A DNA stretch of 64,000 nucleotides from Arsukibacterium ikkense (GTDB lineage Bacteria; Pseudomonadota; Gammaproteobacteria; Enterobacterales; Alteromonadaceae), in the NCBI RefSeq assembly GCF_000987775.1, contig NZ_LAHO01000006.1, positions 1 to 64,000 of the forward strand, given 5' to 3'. Positions 9,522-18,749 of this stretch are shown piece by piece. The translations under genes and the position numbers were made by a program. Each line of letters starts with the position of its first letter. Position 1 is the stretch's first letter. Under the pieces are notes generated by a model. It made no database searches. It worked only from the letters and a program-made list of their open reading frames with translations, and was not told the DNA's origin.

Positions 9522-9535
9522 TGCAATCGTCTGCA
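9522..9535. promoter_or_regulatory. LacI-type operator, upstream copy
   Basis: TGCAATCGTCTGCA matches the TGCAATCGATTGCA operator at 12 of 14 positions. Its centre is 32 bp from that of the perfect site at 9554-9567, close to three helical turns, which suits cooperative or looped binding. Confidence 0.6.
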
Positions 9536-9553
9536 AAAGTATAAAAAGCACAC

Positions 9554-9567
9554 TGCAATCGATTGCA
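9554..9567. promoter_or_regulatory. LacI-type operator, perfect palindrome
   Basis: TGCAATCGATTGCA is identical to the core of the operator before GH65. It lies about 90 bp upstream of the receptor start and within the divergent region shared with the lacI-type gene, allowing joint control and autoregulation. Confidence 0.75.
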
Positions 9568-9657
9568 ATAGATCAAAAAGTGGCTTAAGGTTAGTTTCGC
9601 CCGGCACAACATTAAAAATACAGCCAGCGTTTCTATCAACAGGACAGGAGAATAATA

Positions 9658-11937
9658 ATGGCAATTCAGCTTAATAAAATCACCACTGCCATGGTGTTGC
9701 TGTTTAGCTTACCGGTGGTTGCTCAGCAAAGCAGCGAAACCAGTTCAGCCGAACGCGCTAAAAATACCGAAAACAACCAGATCGAACAAATCGTCGTCAC
9801 CGGTAAAGCCAGCGGTATGTCCGGCTTTAAAGTCGATACCAGTTACGCCATTACCAATGTGTCAGCTGAAAACATTACCCGGCTATCGCCGCAAAGCACC
9901 GCGGAGTTATTTACCGTAGTACCGGGTGTCTGGGCGGAAAGCTCTGGCGGTAAAGCGGGCGCCAATGTGTTTGTCCGTGGCTTTCCCAGTACCGGCGATG
10001 CACCTTTTTTAACCATCCAGCTCAACGGCGCGCCGATCTTTCCGCCGCCAACTTTGTCATTTTTAGAAAACTCCTCTATTTTTCGCCTCGATGAAACCAT
10101 TCATTTTATGGAAGCGCTGCGTGGTGGTTCTACCCCGGTACTATCTAATGGCCAGCCCGGTTTAACCACCAACTTTTTACTGAAAGAAGGCAGTGATGTT
10201 ACCGAAGGTCTGATGAAGTTTTCTACCTCCAGTTATGGTTTACGCCGGGTGGATGGGGTGGTTAGCGGCCAGATAGCTGATCGGTTATACGTGATGGCGG
10301 GCGGTTATATCAGCAGCTCAGAAGGCCCGCGTAAAGTTGGCTTTAACGCCGAGGAAGGTCACCAGTTTACCGTCAATGTCACCAAAGAGCTGGATAACGG
10401 CAGCATCAATGTTTACACCCGTCAAACTGATGACAGCGGTGTATGGCATTTGCCGGTACCGCTGAATGTGGCCGGCGTCGATAACAGTTACAGCCAGATT
10501 GGCCCGAATAATCGCTTAGGCAGCATTGCCTATGGCCCGGACAATCAGCAGCAAAGTTATGACTTTGGCGATGGCCGCGGCTGGAAAGGTGGCATTACCG
10601 GCGGCACTGTCGATTTAGATTTAACCGACAGCTGGCGGTTAATGTATCGTTTCAGCCATATCCAAGGCCAAGCCAATACCTTTGGTTTAGTGCCGGAAGG
10701 CGGTGCCACCACCCTTGGCAATGTCGCCGGCGTTAACGGCCCGGTAACCGGCACGGTTAGCGGCAACAGCTATGATAACGATACCGTGGTGCAGCAAATT
10801 GGCCGCTGGGTGGTATTAAAAGATATTGAAGCCTTTACCAACGACATTGCCGTCAGTAAAACCAGCGACAACGCCATCTTTACCCTGGGTTACTATGCTA
10901 CAAATTTTTCGGTACAGGACTGGTGGTCTATCGGTAACCAGCAATGGCATGTGGTTGAAAAAGGCGGCGAAGCACTGAATGGCATCGATTGTAACGACAG
11001 CCTGGCCAGCTGTAGCTGGAACTATGATATCGACGCTACCGGTGATGGCAACACCAGCGCCATTTATGCCGCGCTGGAGTATCAGCTGAACGAGCAATGG
11101 CGGGTAGATGCCGGCCTGCGCCGTGAAAATCACAAAATAACCTATGTGGTGGACGAAGGTTTAACCGGCAATATCAGTAAAGCAGTAGATTACGATGAAA
11201 GCAAAATTGCCTGGACTGCCGGCGTTAACTGGATGTGGCAACGCAATATGGGCATGTTCGCCCGGGTTAATAAAGGCAATAAAATGCCGTTCTTTGACGA
11301 CTTTCGCGATAACTTCGGTGCCTTTGAAAGTGGCGACAAGTTAATTAAAGAAGTGACCCAGTACGAGCTCGGCTACAAATGGGCTGAACAAAACTACAGT
11401 ATTTACTTAACCGCTTTTTACAACGAAGTAGAGGGCGAGCTGTTTGTATCACGCCCTGGCGCCCCGGCCGAAGTATTAACCACTGAAGCCATGGGTATTG
11501 AGTTTGACGCCAACTACCGTGCCGACAACGGCTTTGCCGTGAATCTGAATGCCACAGTACAGGATACCGAGATCACTAATCACCCGGATCCGCTGGTAGT
11601 GGGTAATCAGGCCATCCGGCAACCGGACTGGATGCTGCGGGTTACCCCCAGCTACGGTTTTGACGTGGCCAATATGTACGCCACCGTCTACGGTACCTTG
11701 TCGGCCGTTGCCGATCGCTATGGCGACAATGCCAACAGCGTAACGCTGGACGGCTACAGTAAACTGGACCTGGGGCTACAGCTGGATATAACCCAGCAGT
11801 TAAAAGCCCAGCTATCAGTAGCAAACCTGACCGACAAAGCCGGTATTACCGAAGGCGACCCGCGCGCCGCCGGCAGCCCGAACGGCCGCTATATTATGCC
11901 GCGCAGTGTCGAGTTCAGTATCAGCTATACGTTCTGA
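9658..11937 (+). CDS. TonB-dependent outer-membrane receptor
   Basis: Outer-membrane receptor of 759 residues that would take up an oligosaccharide using TonB energy. A signal peptide ends about VVAQ (residue 23). The TonB box is EQIVVTGK (around 44-51), followed by a plug domain with NVFVRGFPSTGD and then the beta-barrel. The C-terminus SVEFSISYTF ends in Phe, as barrel proteins do. An AGGAGAATAAT ribosome-binding site precedes the ATG. It stands with the alpha-glucoside genes and carries their operators, so it probably feeds that pathway. No alpha-amylase-type enzyme is nearby, which suggests a small substrate. Confidence 0.93.
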   Translation: MAIQLNKITTAMVLLFSLPVVAQQSSETSSAERAKNTENNQIEQIVVTGKASGMSGFKVDTSYAITNVSAENITRLSPQSTAELFTVVPGVWAESSGGKAGANVFVRGFPSTGDAPFLTIQLNGAPIFPPPTLSFLENSSIFRLDETIHFMEALRGGSTPVLSNGQPGLTTNFLLKEGSDVTEGLMKFSTSSYGLRRVDGVVSGQIADRLYVMAGGYISSSEGPRKVGFNAEEGHQFTVNVTKELDNGSINVYTRQTDDSGVWHLPVPLNVAGVDNSYSQIGPNNRLGSIAYGPDNQQQSYDFGDGRGWKGGITGGTVDLDLTDSWRLMYRFSHIQGQANTFGLVPEGGATTLGNVAGVNGPVTGTVSGNSYDNDTVVQQIGRWVVLKDIEAFTNDIAVSKTSDNAIFTLGYYATNFSVQDWWSIGNQQWHVVEKGGEALNGIDCNDSLASCSWNYDIDATGDGNTSAIYAALEYQLNEQWRVDAGLRRENHKITYVVDEGLTGNISKAVDYDESKIAWTAGVNWMWQRNMGMFARVNKGNKMPFFDDFRDNFGAFESGDKLIKEVTQYELGYKWAEQNYSIYLTAFYNEVEGELFVSRPGAPAEVLTTEAMGIEFDANYRADNGFAVNLNATVQDTEITNHPDPLVVGNQAIRQPDWMLRVTPSYGFDVANMYATVYGTLSAVADRYGDNANSVTLDGYSKLDLGLQLDITQQLKAQLSVANLTDKAGITEGDPRAAGSPNGRYIMPRSVEFSISYTF

Positions 11938-11966
11938 TTTTCTCTCCCCGTGTTCCAACACGTGTT

Positions 11967-11994
11967 GCCCCCGCCTGATGCGGGGGCTTTTTTT
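11967..11994 (+). terminator. Rho-independent terminator after the TonB receptor
   Basis: Perfect 7-bp stem GCCCCCG/CGGGGGC with loop CCTGATG and seven T residues, 30 bp after the receptor stop. Confidence 0.92.
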
Positions 11995-12051
11995 AATTCC
12001 TTTTATAAGCCAATTTAGCATTTTCGTCGTACAAAAAACCCGATAGCTTCA

Positions 12052-12144
12052 GGTTACAACACCCGCCCCGGCTCGCCAGAGCAACTCGGCTTTACTGGCA
12101 TAAAGCCTCAGACACTCTGTGGCGACCGAAACGGGGTTCTAACC
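12052..12144 (+). repeat. Structured interspersed repeat, copy 2 (plus orientation)
   Basis: This 93-bp element fills most of the gap before uvrA. It starts GGTTA and ends TAACC. Nested pairings are CCCCG (12066-12070) with CGGGG (12132-12136), CGCCAGAG (12074-12081) with CTCTGTGGCG (12115-12124, one bulge region) and GGCTTTA (12088-12094) with TAAAGCC (12101-12107). It shares GGCTCGCCA-G-AGCAACTCG with the copy at 8228-8303. The core stem is kept although its bases differ, which hints at selection for structure. The rest of 11995-12219 shows no gene. Confidence 0.55.
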
Positions 12145-12219
12145 CTACGCTCTACCTAACTAACATAACCCGCTAAACTAAGTAAGCTTGGCTGGCTGGT
12201 TTTATATTAACGCCATGTA

Positions 12220-12235
12220 GTGTATATTTGTACAG
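12220..12235. promoter_or_regulatory. LexA box (SOS operator) of uvrA
   Basis: GTGTATATTTGTACAG differs from the gammaproteobacterial SOS consensus CTGT-N8-ACAG only at its first base and has an A/T-rich spacer. It lies 36 bp before the uvrA start, as expected for an SOS-induced excision-repair gene. Confidence 0.75.
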
Positions 12236-12271
12236 CTTTCGTGCCTTCAACGCCTACAACCGGAAACCGCA

Positions 12272-15094
12272 ATGGACAAAATTGATATTCGGGGTGCTCG
12301 TACCCATAACCTGAAAAACATCTCGCTGCAAATTCCCCGCGATAAGCTCATCGTGATCACCGGTTTATCTGGCTCGGGCAAATCCTCGCTGGCCTTTGAC
12401 ACCCTGTATGCCGAAGGGCAGCGCCGCTATGTTGAGTCGTTATCGGCCTATGCCCGGCAGTTTTTAAGCATGATGGAAAAGCCCGATGTCGATCATATTG
12501 AGGGCTTATCGCCAGCTATTTCCATTGAGCAAAAATCGACCTCGCATAACCCGCGCTCTACTGTCGGCACTATTACTGAAATTTACGACTACCTGCGGTT
12601 GCTGTTTGCCCGGGTAGGCGAACCACGCTGCCCGGAGCACGACCAGCCACTGGCGGCGCAAACCATCAGTGAGATGGTGGATAAAGTCACTGAGTTTCCG
12701 GAAGGCACCAGGTTAATGGTATTGGCACCTGTGGTACAGGAGCGTAAAGGCGAACATGTTAAAACCCTGGAAACCCTGGCAGCGCAGGGCTATATCCGGG
12801 CGCGGATTGATGGCGAGGTGTGCGACTTATCAGACCCGCCCACCCTCGACTTACATAAAAAACACACCATTGAAGTGGTGATCGACCGCATTAAAGTACG
12901 CGACGATATTAAGCTGCGCTTAGCCGAATCCTTTGAAACCGCGCTGGCGCTGTCAGGCGGGGTGGCCAAAGTGGCCTTTATGGACGAGCCTGACACTGCC
13001 GAGCTGGTGTTTTCGGCCAATTTTGCCTGCCCGACTTGCGGCTATTCGATGACTGAGCTCGAACCGCGGCTATTTTCCTTTAATAACCCGGCCGGCGCTT
13101 GTCCCAGTTGTGACGGCCTGGGGGTTAAGCAATTTTTCGACCCGAATAAGGTTATCGTCAGTAACCAGCTTAGCCTGGCCGGCGGCGCCATTCGCGGTTG
13201 GGATAAACGCAATTTCTATTATTTTCAGATGCTCAAAGCGCTGGCCGAACACTTTGGCTTTAAACTGGACGTGCCTTTTAGTAGCCTGACAAAAAAACAG
13301 CAAGACGCCATTTTATATGGCAGCGGTAACACCATAGTCGATTTTAAATACCTGAACGATCGCGGTGATGTAGTGCTGCGCAGCCACCCTTTTGAAGGCA
13401 TAGTACCGAATATGGAGCGACGCTACCGCGAAACCGAATCGAATTCGGTGCGCGAAGAGTTGAGCAAATACCTGGCAACCCAGGCCTGCCCCAGCTGCCA
13501 TGGCACCCGGCTGCGCACCGAAGCGCGCCATGTATTTATTGGTAAAACCAACCTGCCACAAATCGTCGAGTTGTCGATTGCTGACTGCTTAGCCTTTTTT
13601 CAGCAGCTAAGCCTGCAGGGCCAGAAAGCGAAAATTGCCGAAAAAGTATTAAAAGAAATTCAGGACCGGCTGAGCTTCTTAGTCAACGTCGGCCTGAACT
13701 ATCTTAATTTATCACGCAGTGCCGAAACGCTTTCGGGCGGCGAAGCCCAGCGCATTCGCTTAGCCAGCCAGATAGGCGCCGGCCTGGTTGGGGTAATGTA
13801 TGTACTGGATGAGCCCTCCATTGGCCTGCACCAGCGTGATAACGAACGGCTGCTCGGCACCCTGACCCACCTGCGCGATTTAGGCAACACGGTGATTGTA
13901 GTAGAGCATGACGAGGACGCGGTACGGCTGGCCGACCATGTTATTGATATTGGCCCCGGCGCAGGGGTGCATGGCGGTTATGTTGTCGCTCAGGGCAGCC
14001 TGGAGCAGATTATGGCCGAGCCAAAATCGTTAACCGGCCAGTATATGTCAGGAGCCAGAAAAATTGCGGTGCCTGCAACCCGTACCAAACTTACCGATAA
14101 GTGGCTGGAAGTGACCGGCGCTAGCGGCAATAACCTGAAAAATGTCAATTTAGCCATTCCATTCGGGGTAATGACCTGCATTACCGGCGTATCAGGCTCG
14201 GGTAAATCAACGCTGATCAATGACACCCTGTACCGGGTAGCCCACCGGGTGCTGAACAAAGGTGAAAGCGCTGATCCGGCGCCGCACAAAGAAATCAAGG
14301 GCCTGCACCATTTCGATAAGGTTATCGATATTGATCAGAGCCCGATTGGCCGTACCCCGCGCTCGAATGCCGCTACCTATACCGGTATTTTTACCGCAGT
14401 GCGCGAGCTGTTTGCCGGCACGCAGGAAGCTCGCTCGCGGGGTTATCAGGTCGGCCGCTTTAGCTTTAATGTTAAAGGCGGGCGCTGTGAAGCCTGCCAG
14501 GGCGATGGTTTAATTAAAGTAGAAATGCACTTTTTACCCGACGTCTATGTGCCGTGCGATGTCTGTAAAAGCAAACGCTACAATCGGGAAACCCTGGAAA
14601 TTAAATACAAGGGCAAAAATATCCACGAAGTGCTGGATATGACAGTGGAAGATGCGCTGGCCTTTTTTGAAGCGATACCGGCCGTAAAACGTAAGCTGCA
14701 AACGCTGCAGGATGTGGGCCTGACTTATATTAAGCTGGGCCAGTCTGCTACCACCTTATCGGGCGGAGAGGCACAACGGGTAAAACTGGCGCGCGAGCTC
14801 AGTAAGCGCGACACCGGTAAAACCCTGTATATACTGGACGAACCGACCACTGGCCTGCATTTTTACGATATCCAGCAACTGCTGAATGTCCTGCACCGGC
14901 TGCGTGATCATGGCAATACCATAGTGGTGATAGAGCATAACCTGGACGTAATAAAAACCGCCGACTGGATAGTCGACTTAGGCCCGGAAGGCGGTAATGG
15001 CGGCGGTAAAATACTGGTCGCCGGTACGCCGGAGCAGGTCGCCGCCTGCAAAAAATCCTATACCGGCCAGTATTTAAAGCCATTATTAGGCTAA
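12272..15094 (+). CDS. uvrA: Excinuclease ABC subunit A
   Basis: Damage-recognition ATPase of nucleotide excision repair, which loads UvrB at lesions. At 940 residues it has exactly the E. coli length. Walker A motifs [11 protein letters not shown] (about 31-41) and [11 protein letters not shown] (about 640-650) and the two ABC signatures [12 protein letters not shown] and [12 protein letters not shown] show both ATPase halves. Zinc-binding CxxC pairs are visible at CPTC/CPSC and in the C-terminal half at CEAC/CDVC. It carries a LexA-like box upstream. It stands alone on the + strand, after the carbohydrate cluster. Confidence 0.99.
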   Translation: MDKIDIRGARTHNLKNISLQIPRDKLIVITGLSGSGKSSLAFDTLYAEGQRRYVESLSAYARQFLSMMEKPDVDHIEGLSPAISIEQKSTSHNPRSTVGTITEIYDYLRLLFARVGEPRCPEHDQPLAAQTISEMVDKVTEFPEGTRLMVLAPVVQERKGEHVKTLETLAAQGYIRARIDGEVCDLSDPPTLDLHKKHTIEVVIDRIKVRDDIKLRLAESFETALALSGGVAKVAFMDEPDTAELVFSANFACPTCGYSMTELEPRLFSFNNPAGACPSCDGLGVKQFFDPNKVIVSNQLSLAGGAIRGWDKRNFYYFQMLKALAEHFGFKLDVPFSSLTKKQQDAILYGSGNTIVDFKYLNDRGDVVLRSHPFEGIVPNMERRYRETESNSVREELSKYLATQACPSCHGTRLRTEARHVFIGKTNLPQIVELSIADCLAFFQQLSLQGQKAKIAEKVLKEIQDRLSFLVNVGLNYLNLSRSAETLSGGEAQRIRLASQIGAGLVGVMYVLDEPSIGLHQRDNERLLGTLTHLRDLGNTVIVVEHDEDAVRLADHVIDIGPGAGVHGGYVVAQGSLEQIMAEPKSLTGQYMSGARKIAVPATRTKLTDKWLEVTGASGNNLKNVNLAIPFGVMTCITGVSGSGKSTLINDTLYRVAHRVLNKGESADPAPHKEIKGLHHFDKVIDIDQSPIGRTPRSNAATYTGIFTAVRELFAGTQEARSRGYQVGRFSFNVKGGRCEACQGDGLIKVEMHFLPDVYVPCDVCKSKRYNRETLEIKYKGKNIHEVLDMTVEDALAFFEAIPAVKRKLQTLQDVGLTYIKLGQSATTLSGGEAQRVKLARELSKRDTGKTLYILDEPTTGLHFYDIQQLLNVLHRLRDHGNTIVVIEHNLDVIKTADWIVDLGPEGGNGGGKILVAGTPEQVAACKKSYTGQYLKPLLG

Positions 15095-15127
15095 TGCCGG
15101 GCTGACGGTTAAGTTAAAGCGCTGGTA

Positions 15128-15598
15128 TTACAACCAGCGCCTTACTTGTTTAGTATACGCCTGATAATCAGCGCCAAACTTGGCTGACAAATGGCACTCT
15201 TCCGGTGTTATCTGATACCGGTTCATATACAATACAAACAGCGGCAGTAAGGCAAAAGCTGCCGCGTTCATTAAATAGCAGGCCAGCGCGGCTAGCAGCA
15301 GTAAAAACCCCAGATACATAGGGTTACGGCTATAACGATAAATCCCGCGGATCACCAGACTGGACGTTTGCTCTGGTACACGCGGATCTACCGTAGTATC
15401 AGCCCGACGAAACGCCAACACCCCCAGCAGCGCGACTGCCACCCCAGTGAGTGCCAGGCTGAGCGCTAATACCCACCCCCAAACCACAGGCAACAGCAAA
15501 GGCGACACCAGCTGCGCCAGTAACCACATCGCTAAGGCAAACAGCGCTACCAAAATTACTGGTGGGATTTTTAGTTCTAATACAGGCATAACAGCCAT
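15128..15598 (-). CDS. Isoprenylcysteine carboxyl methyltransferase family membrane protein
   Basis: Small integral membrane protein (156 residues) of the ICMT/PEMT superfamily. Three to four hydrophobic segments cover about residues 9-55 and 92-130. The signature YRYSRNPMYLGFLLLL and the C-terminal Glu-Glu pair in ITPEECHLSAKFGADYQAY are typical of the SAM-binding region. Bacterial members have no agreed substrate. The gene is convergent with uvrA; a GCGCTGGT/ACCAGCGC hairpin (15119-15140) straddles its stop but lacks a T run. The start may be the ATG at 15598 or that at 15589. Confidence 0.85.
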   Translation of the reverse strand: MAVMPVLELKIPPVILVALFALAMWLLAQLVSPLLLPVVWGWVLALSLALTGVAVALLGVLAFRRADTTVDPRVPEQTSSLVIRGIYRYSRNPMYLGFLLLLAALACYLMNAAAFALLPLFVLYMNRYQITPEECHLSAKFGADYQAYTKQVRRWL

Positions 15599-15800
15599 CC
15601 ATGATTTTTCATCTGGATATCATATTACTTACCATGGTTTATTAGCTAATATTCTATTCAGTACAATACTTTTTTGCGCAAAAGGTGTGAAGCTACTGCC
15701 TGGAATATCAGCACACTGCATAGCTTATTTATCAATTGCCTCAAATTTACAATCATGCAACACTTGGTCGATTACCTGGTTTGCTAAATAAGGACAAGCT

Positions 15801-16217
15801 ATGCAAACAGCATTTACCTCCGACTATAACCTGCTACATCAGCGCAGCCTGAGTGTGCCGGTCTGGTTAAAGTTTCTGGGTGTTTGCCTGCTGGGCGTTC
15901 ATTTTCTTTTTCTGTTGTATATCACCGGTTTCCTCTATCAGCAGCAATTACCTGCTTTTGTTACCATTGCTGCTGAGAACACTACCATGGCATTTGGAAT
16001 GATATGGCTGTTTTTTATTGCCACTGCCGCCAGCTTTTATGGTTTGATTACCGGGCGCTACTGGGGGTTGCTTGCCTGCTTTATTCTGGGTTACCTGGGC
16101 CTTGCCGACGCCGGTTATAGCCTGGTGAATAAAGGAAAGATTGACCTGGGCTTGCTGATTTTTCCTCTCTTCATTTATCAGTTATATAAAGTAAAGGCGA
16201 AATGGGCGCAGCCATAA
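15801..16217 (+). CDS. Small four-helix membrane protein, function unknown
   Basis: Hydrophobic protein of 138 residues with four likely transmembrane segments (about 24-46, 66-84, 92-110 and 117-130) and a short soluble N-terminus. I do not recognise its family. TAAGGACAAGCT before the ATG is a good ribosome-binding site and supports it as real. The 200 bp upstream are AT-rich and show no other gene. It ends directly in the A tract that forms the T run of the terminator for the converging porin-like gene. Confidence 0.75.
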   Translation: MQTAFTSDYNLLHQRSLSVPVWLKFLGVCLLGVHFLFLLYITGFLYQQQLPAFVTIAAENTTMAFGMIWLFFIATAASFYGLITGRYWGLLACFILGYLGLADAGYSLVNKGKIDLGLLIFPLFIYQLYKVKAKWAQP

Positions 16218-16241
16218 AAAAGGGGCAACAACGGTTGCCCC
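16215..16241 (-). terminator. Rho-independent terminator of the porin-like gene
   Basis: Perfect 8-bp stem GGGGCAAC/GTTGCCCC with a 4-nt loop. On the minus strand it is followed by six T residues (16216-16221), so it ends the transcript of 16272-17060. Confidence 0.88.
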
Positions 16242-16271
16242 AAAAGCACTAGTGTAGCTACCAGAGAAAGC

Positions 16272-17060
16272 TTAGAACTGGCCGATAACGCTCAGGCTGT
16301 AAACTTTAACGCTTGAGTTATCAGCATTGCTGCCAAAACCTGCGTCTAACGCCCAGTTTTGGTTAAAGAAGTGTTTAGCGTGCACGCGGTAGTTGTCGGC
16401 CTTGTCGTAAGACACACCAACAGAGGTCATTTTAGAGAAGTAGTAATCTGCTTCTGCTGCCCAACTGTTGCTGCCATCGTTGTCGGCAATAGTGGCACCA
16501 AAAGTAATGAAACGATCACCACCCAGGCTTGCAAAATACTTACCGCTGATGCTGAAGAAATCAAATTCGTCATCTACGCTGGCAGTAAAGCCAAGGTAGT
16601 CGTTACCTTGCAACTGGTGGTTGTAGCTGGCTGAGAACTGGAAACTGGTATCCTCACCCTCTGGCTTTATCGCTACGGCACGAACAATAAAGTTCTCTGA
16701 AACTAAATAGCCTAAGCCAACTGAGCTAACATCAAAATCACCAAAGCGTTGATGACTTGCTGAAACAACCAGGCCATTCTGTGCAAAGTATTCACCGCCG
16801 ATGCCATAGCTGTTGTCATCATAAGCACGGGCAAAAGAAGCAGAAACATTGCTTACCTTGTTAATGTATTCAAACTGATCCAGTGGGCCTAACGCTTGCT
16901 TCTTGTCCAGGAAGTAAGTGCCGTTCAGTGACCACAAAGTTTCGTTGTCGCCGCTAACCCGCACCTGATCCGCGCGCAGTTCAGTGAATAATTGGTATTC
17001 CTGTGCAGAAACAGCAGTAGCTGTTAGTGCGATTAAAGGCAGTACGTACTTTAACGTCAT
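16272..17060 (-). CDS. Putative outer-membrane beta-barrel (porin-like) protein
   Basis: Exported protein of 262 residues with a clear signal peptide (MTLKYVLPLIALTATAVSAQ). The mature part consists of alternating-residue beta strands such as SFQFSASYNHQL and FISGKYFASLG-like repeats, and it ends in VIGQF with a terminal Phe, which is the outer-membrane barrel signal. It resembles the small putative porins of Alteromonadales and Vibrio; substrate unknown. It is monocistronic with its own terminator. The 244-bp gap to the next gene on the right is AT-rich promoter-like sequence without a gene. Confidence 0.75.
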   Translation of the reverse strand: MTLKYVLPLIALTATAVSAQEYQLFTELRADQVRVSGDNETLWSLNGTYFLDKKQALGPLDQFEYINKVSNVSASFARAYDDNSYGIGGEYFAQNGLVVSASHQRFGDFDVSSVGLGYLVSENFIVRAVAIKPEGEDTSFQFSASYNHQLQGNDYLGFTASVDDEFDFFSISGKYFASLGGDRFITFGATIADNDGSNSWAAEADYYFSKMTSVGVSYDKADNYRVHAKHFFNQNWALDAGFGSNADNSSVKVYSLSVIGQF

Positions 17061-17304
17061 TGTTTTATTTCCCTAAGTTGGTGATTGCGGCGCGCATACT
17101 ACAGCCAGCCGCCACCAAAGTAAAACAAAAGTTCATAAATATTTCACATAAACAGCCTATTTGTTTACTTTTTAAACTGTTCTGGTTTATTTGCCAACCA
17201 ACGGTCGGAGCGAGCAAACACGTGGCCTGGCGTTGTAAAGATGGCAATCGCTTGCCTTTTTCGGCTGTTACGCCAGAATAGGTTATTCACTTAGGAGAAT
17301 TAGC

Positions 17305-17691
17305 ATGTTTAAACCACTATTGGTTTTGGCATTTGCCAGCACCTTTTTCAGCGTACAGGCCGCCACCGTGTTTGGTGAGCCGGTTGATAAAACCGCAGTA
17401 ATGCCGGTGGCACAGTTGCTGACGAAGCCGCAAAGTTATCTGCAACAGGTTGTAACTATTGAAGGTACTGTTGATGCAGTTTGCAGCAAGCAAGGCTGCT
17501 GGATGAAGTTCACTGCTGACGGTGGCCCGGCCGCGTTCCGGCTGAAAGTACGCGATGGCGATATGGTGTTTCCGCTAAGCGCTAAAGGTAAAACGGCTTA
17601 TGCCACCGGGCTGGTTACTTTGTGGCCGCAAGGTGAAGATAAAGCCGATGGCTATCAGCTGGTGCCAACGGCGGTGGAAATAGCCGACTAA
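17305..17691 (+). CDS. DUF4920 domain-containing secreted protein
   Basis: Exported protein of 128 residues with a signal peptide ending near VQAA (residue 20). The core TIEGTVDAVCSKQGCWMKF holds a Cys pair of the type seen in DUF4920 proteins, which have an OB-like fold and unknown function. TTAGGAGAATTAGC gives a strong ribosome-binding site. It converges with the nucleotidyltransferase-like gene and overlaps it by 4 bp at the stop codons. Confidence 0.82.
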   Translation: MFKPLLVLAFASTFFSVQAATVFGEPVDKTAVMPVAQLLTKPQSYLQQVVTIEGTVDAVCSKQGCWMKFTADGGPAAFRLKVRDGDMVFPLSAKGKTAYATGLVTLWPQGEDKADGYQLVPTAVEIAD

Positions 17692-18158
17692 CTCAGGCTG
17701 CCCAGCCGCAGTTGCACCAGATATTGGCGTAATTGAGCCACCCGTTCTGGCCGGTTGAACAGTTGATACAGCTGTAACCAGTCGGCAGGTGGCATCCAGC
17801 ACACCCCGTTTTGCCAGTGGCAACGTTGCGGAGTAAACTGCCAGCGGCTGATGCTACCATGCTGTTGCACGGCAATACCGGCCATCAAATCAATATCAGG
17901 CCAGCCAGCACGGCTAAAACGACCATAGTGTGCTGACAGATAATCCGGATGCGCTGGCATTGGCTGTTGGCTATAGCTTGCAGCAAGACGCCCGGCTATT
18001 GCCGCATAATCCTGTTCGCTACAGACAATATCAATATCAGCAGGCGCGGCCTCCAGCCCCAGTTGCCACAACAGGCAACTGCCGCCTACCCCAAATTGCA
18101 GTGGCTGTAACAGCTGACACAACTGTTGCAACTGCGTTTGTAAGTAATCGTTAGTCAT
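17688..18158 (-). CDS. Nucleotidyltransferase-fold protein
   Basis: Protein of 156 residues with the minimal nucleotidyltransferase motif: GVGGSCLLWQLG (about 23-34) followed by ADIDIVC (about 39-45), with a possible third acidic residue in DIDLMAG. These features match small antibiotic-NTase-like proteins; substrate unknown. Its start overlaps the stop of the upstream gene 18151-18684 by 8 bp, so the pair form an operon and may act together. Confidence 0.7.
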   Translation of the reverse strand: MTNDYLQTQLQQLCQLLQPLQFGVGGSCLLWQLGLEAAPADIDIVCSEQDYAAIAGRLAASYSQQPMPAHPDYLSAHYGRFSRAGWPDIDLMAGIAVQQHGSISRWQFTPQRCHWQNGVCWMPPADWLQLYQLFNRPERVAQLRQYLVQLRLGSLS

Positions 18159-18684
18159 CTAATGCCCTGATCAGCTGCGCCAGAAATGCCAGCTTTTCGT
18201 TAGTAAGCTGCCGATAGTCAAAGTAAGGGCATACTAACACCCTGTTGTGCTTGTCAACGGCAAATTCATTATTCAGCCAGTTAAGCTGCGTCGGCAAACC
18301 GGCCTCCAGCAAAGCTTTGGCATGGGTGCGACCGGCAATAATATGCACCGTTTTCATAGCCGATTGCAGATCAGGCGCACTAAACAATAACGCCGTACTG
18401 CTGCCGGCCTGCAGTAAGTGCTGCTGACGATACTGCTGCCAGCTGGCGGCTTGCGTTGCAAAGCCAAACTGCCCGGCGTTAAGCGCAAACAACAGCTTAG
18501 CATAGACATTAAATACCTTACGCCAGCCATTGCCGCAGGCACTGTTGATCAGGTCTATCTCACCTGTCTGTAACGGCTTTACCTGGCGCAAACCGGCATA
18601 CTCTGCCATAGGTGGCGGCCTGGCGATATAGACGCTAACAGCCGCCTTGCTGTCGCCAAAACCCACATCGGCTATAGTAGTCAT
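18151..18684 (-). CDS. Conserved hypothetical protein paired with the NTase-fold gene
   Basis: Soluble protein of 177 residues from MTTIADVGFGDSK. It has no signal peptide or membrane segment. I do not recognise a fold with confidence; it may belong to a DUF of Alteromonadales (DUF6942 comes to mind but I cannot verify it). The ATG at 18684 is preceded by GAGAAAAGC; an upstream extension of 14 codons runs into the dsbA terminator and is rejected. It overlaps the following NTase-fold gene by 8 bp. Confidence 0.65.
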   Translation of the reverse strand: MTTIADVGFGDSKAAVSVYIARPPPMAEYAGLRQVKPLQTGEIDLINSACGNGWRKVFNVYAKLLFALNAGQFGFATQAASWQQYRQQHLLQAGSSTALLFSAPDLQSAMKTVHIIAGRTHAKALLEAGLPTQLNWLNNEFAVDKHNRVLVCPYFDYRQLTNEKLAFLAQLIRALDD

Positions 18685-18702
18685 GCTTTTCTCTGTCACC
18701 CA

Positions 18703-18725
18703 ATAAAAAAGGGCAGCAACTGCCA
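18703..18725 (-). terminator. Rho-independent terminator after dsbA
   Basis: Stem GGCAG/CTGCC with a 3-nt loop, followed on the minus strand by C and six T residues (18705-18710). It lies 25 bp beyond the dsbA stop and ends the ccoG-srkA-dsbA transcript. Confidence 0.8.
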
Positions 18726-18749
18726 CCCCAGATAACGTGTTTAGCTCAA

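Noticed and set aside
15119..15140. GCGCTGGT/ACCAGCGC hairpin between uvrA and the ICMT-type gene as a bidirectional terminator.
   Set aside because: The stem is good but neither side has a T tract, so termination is not supported.
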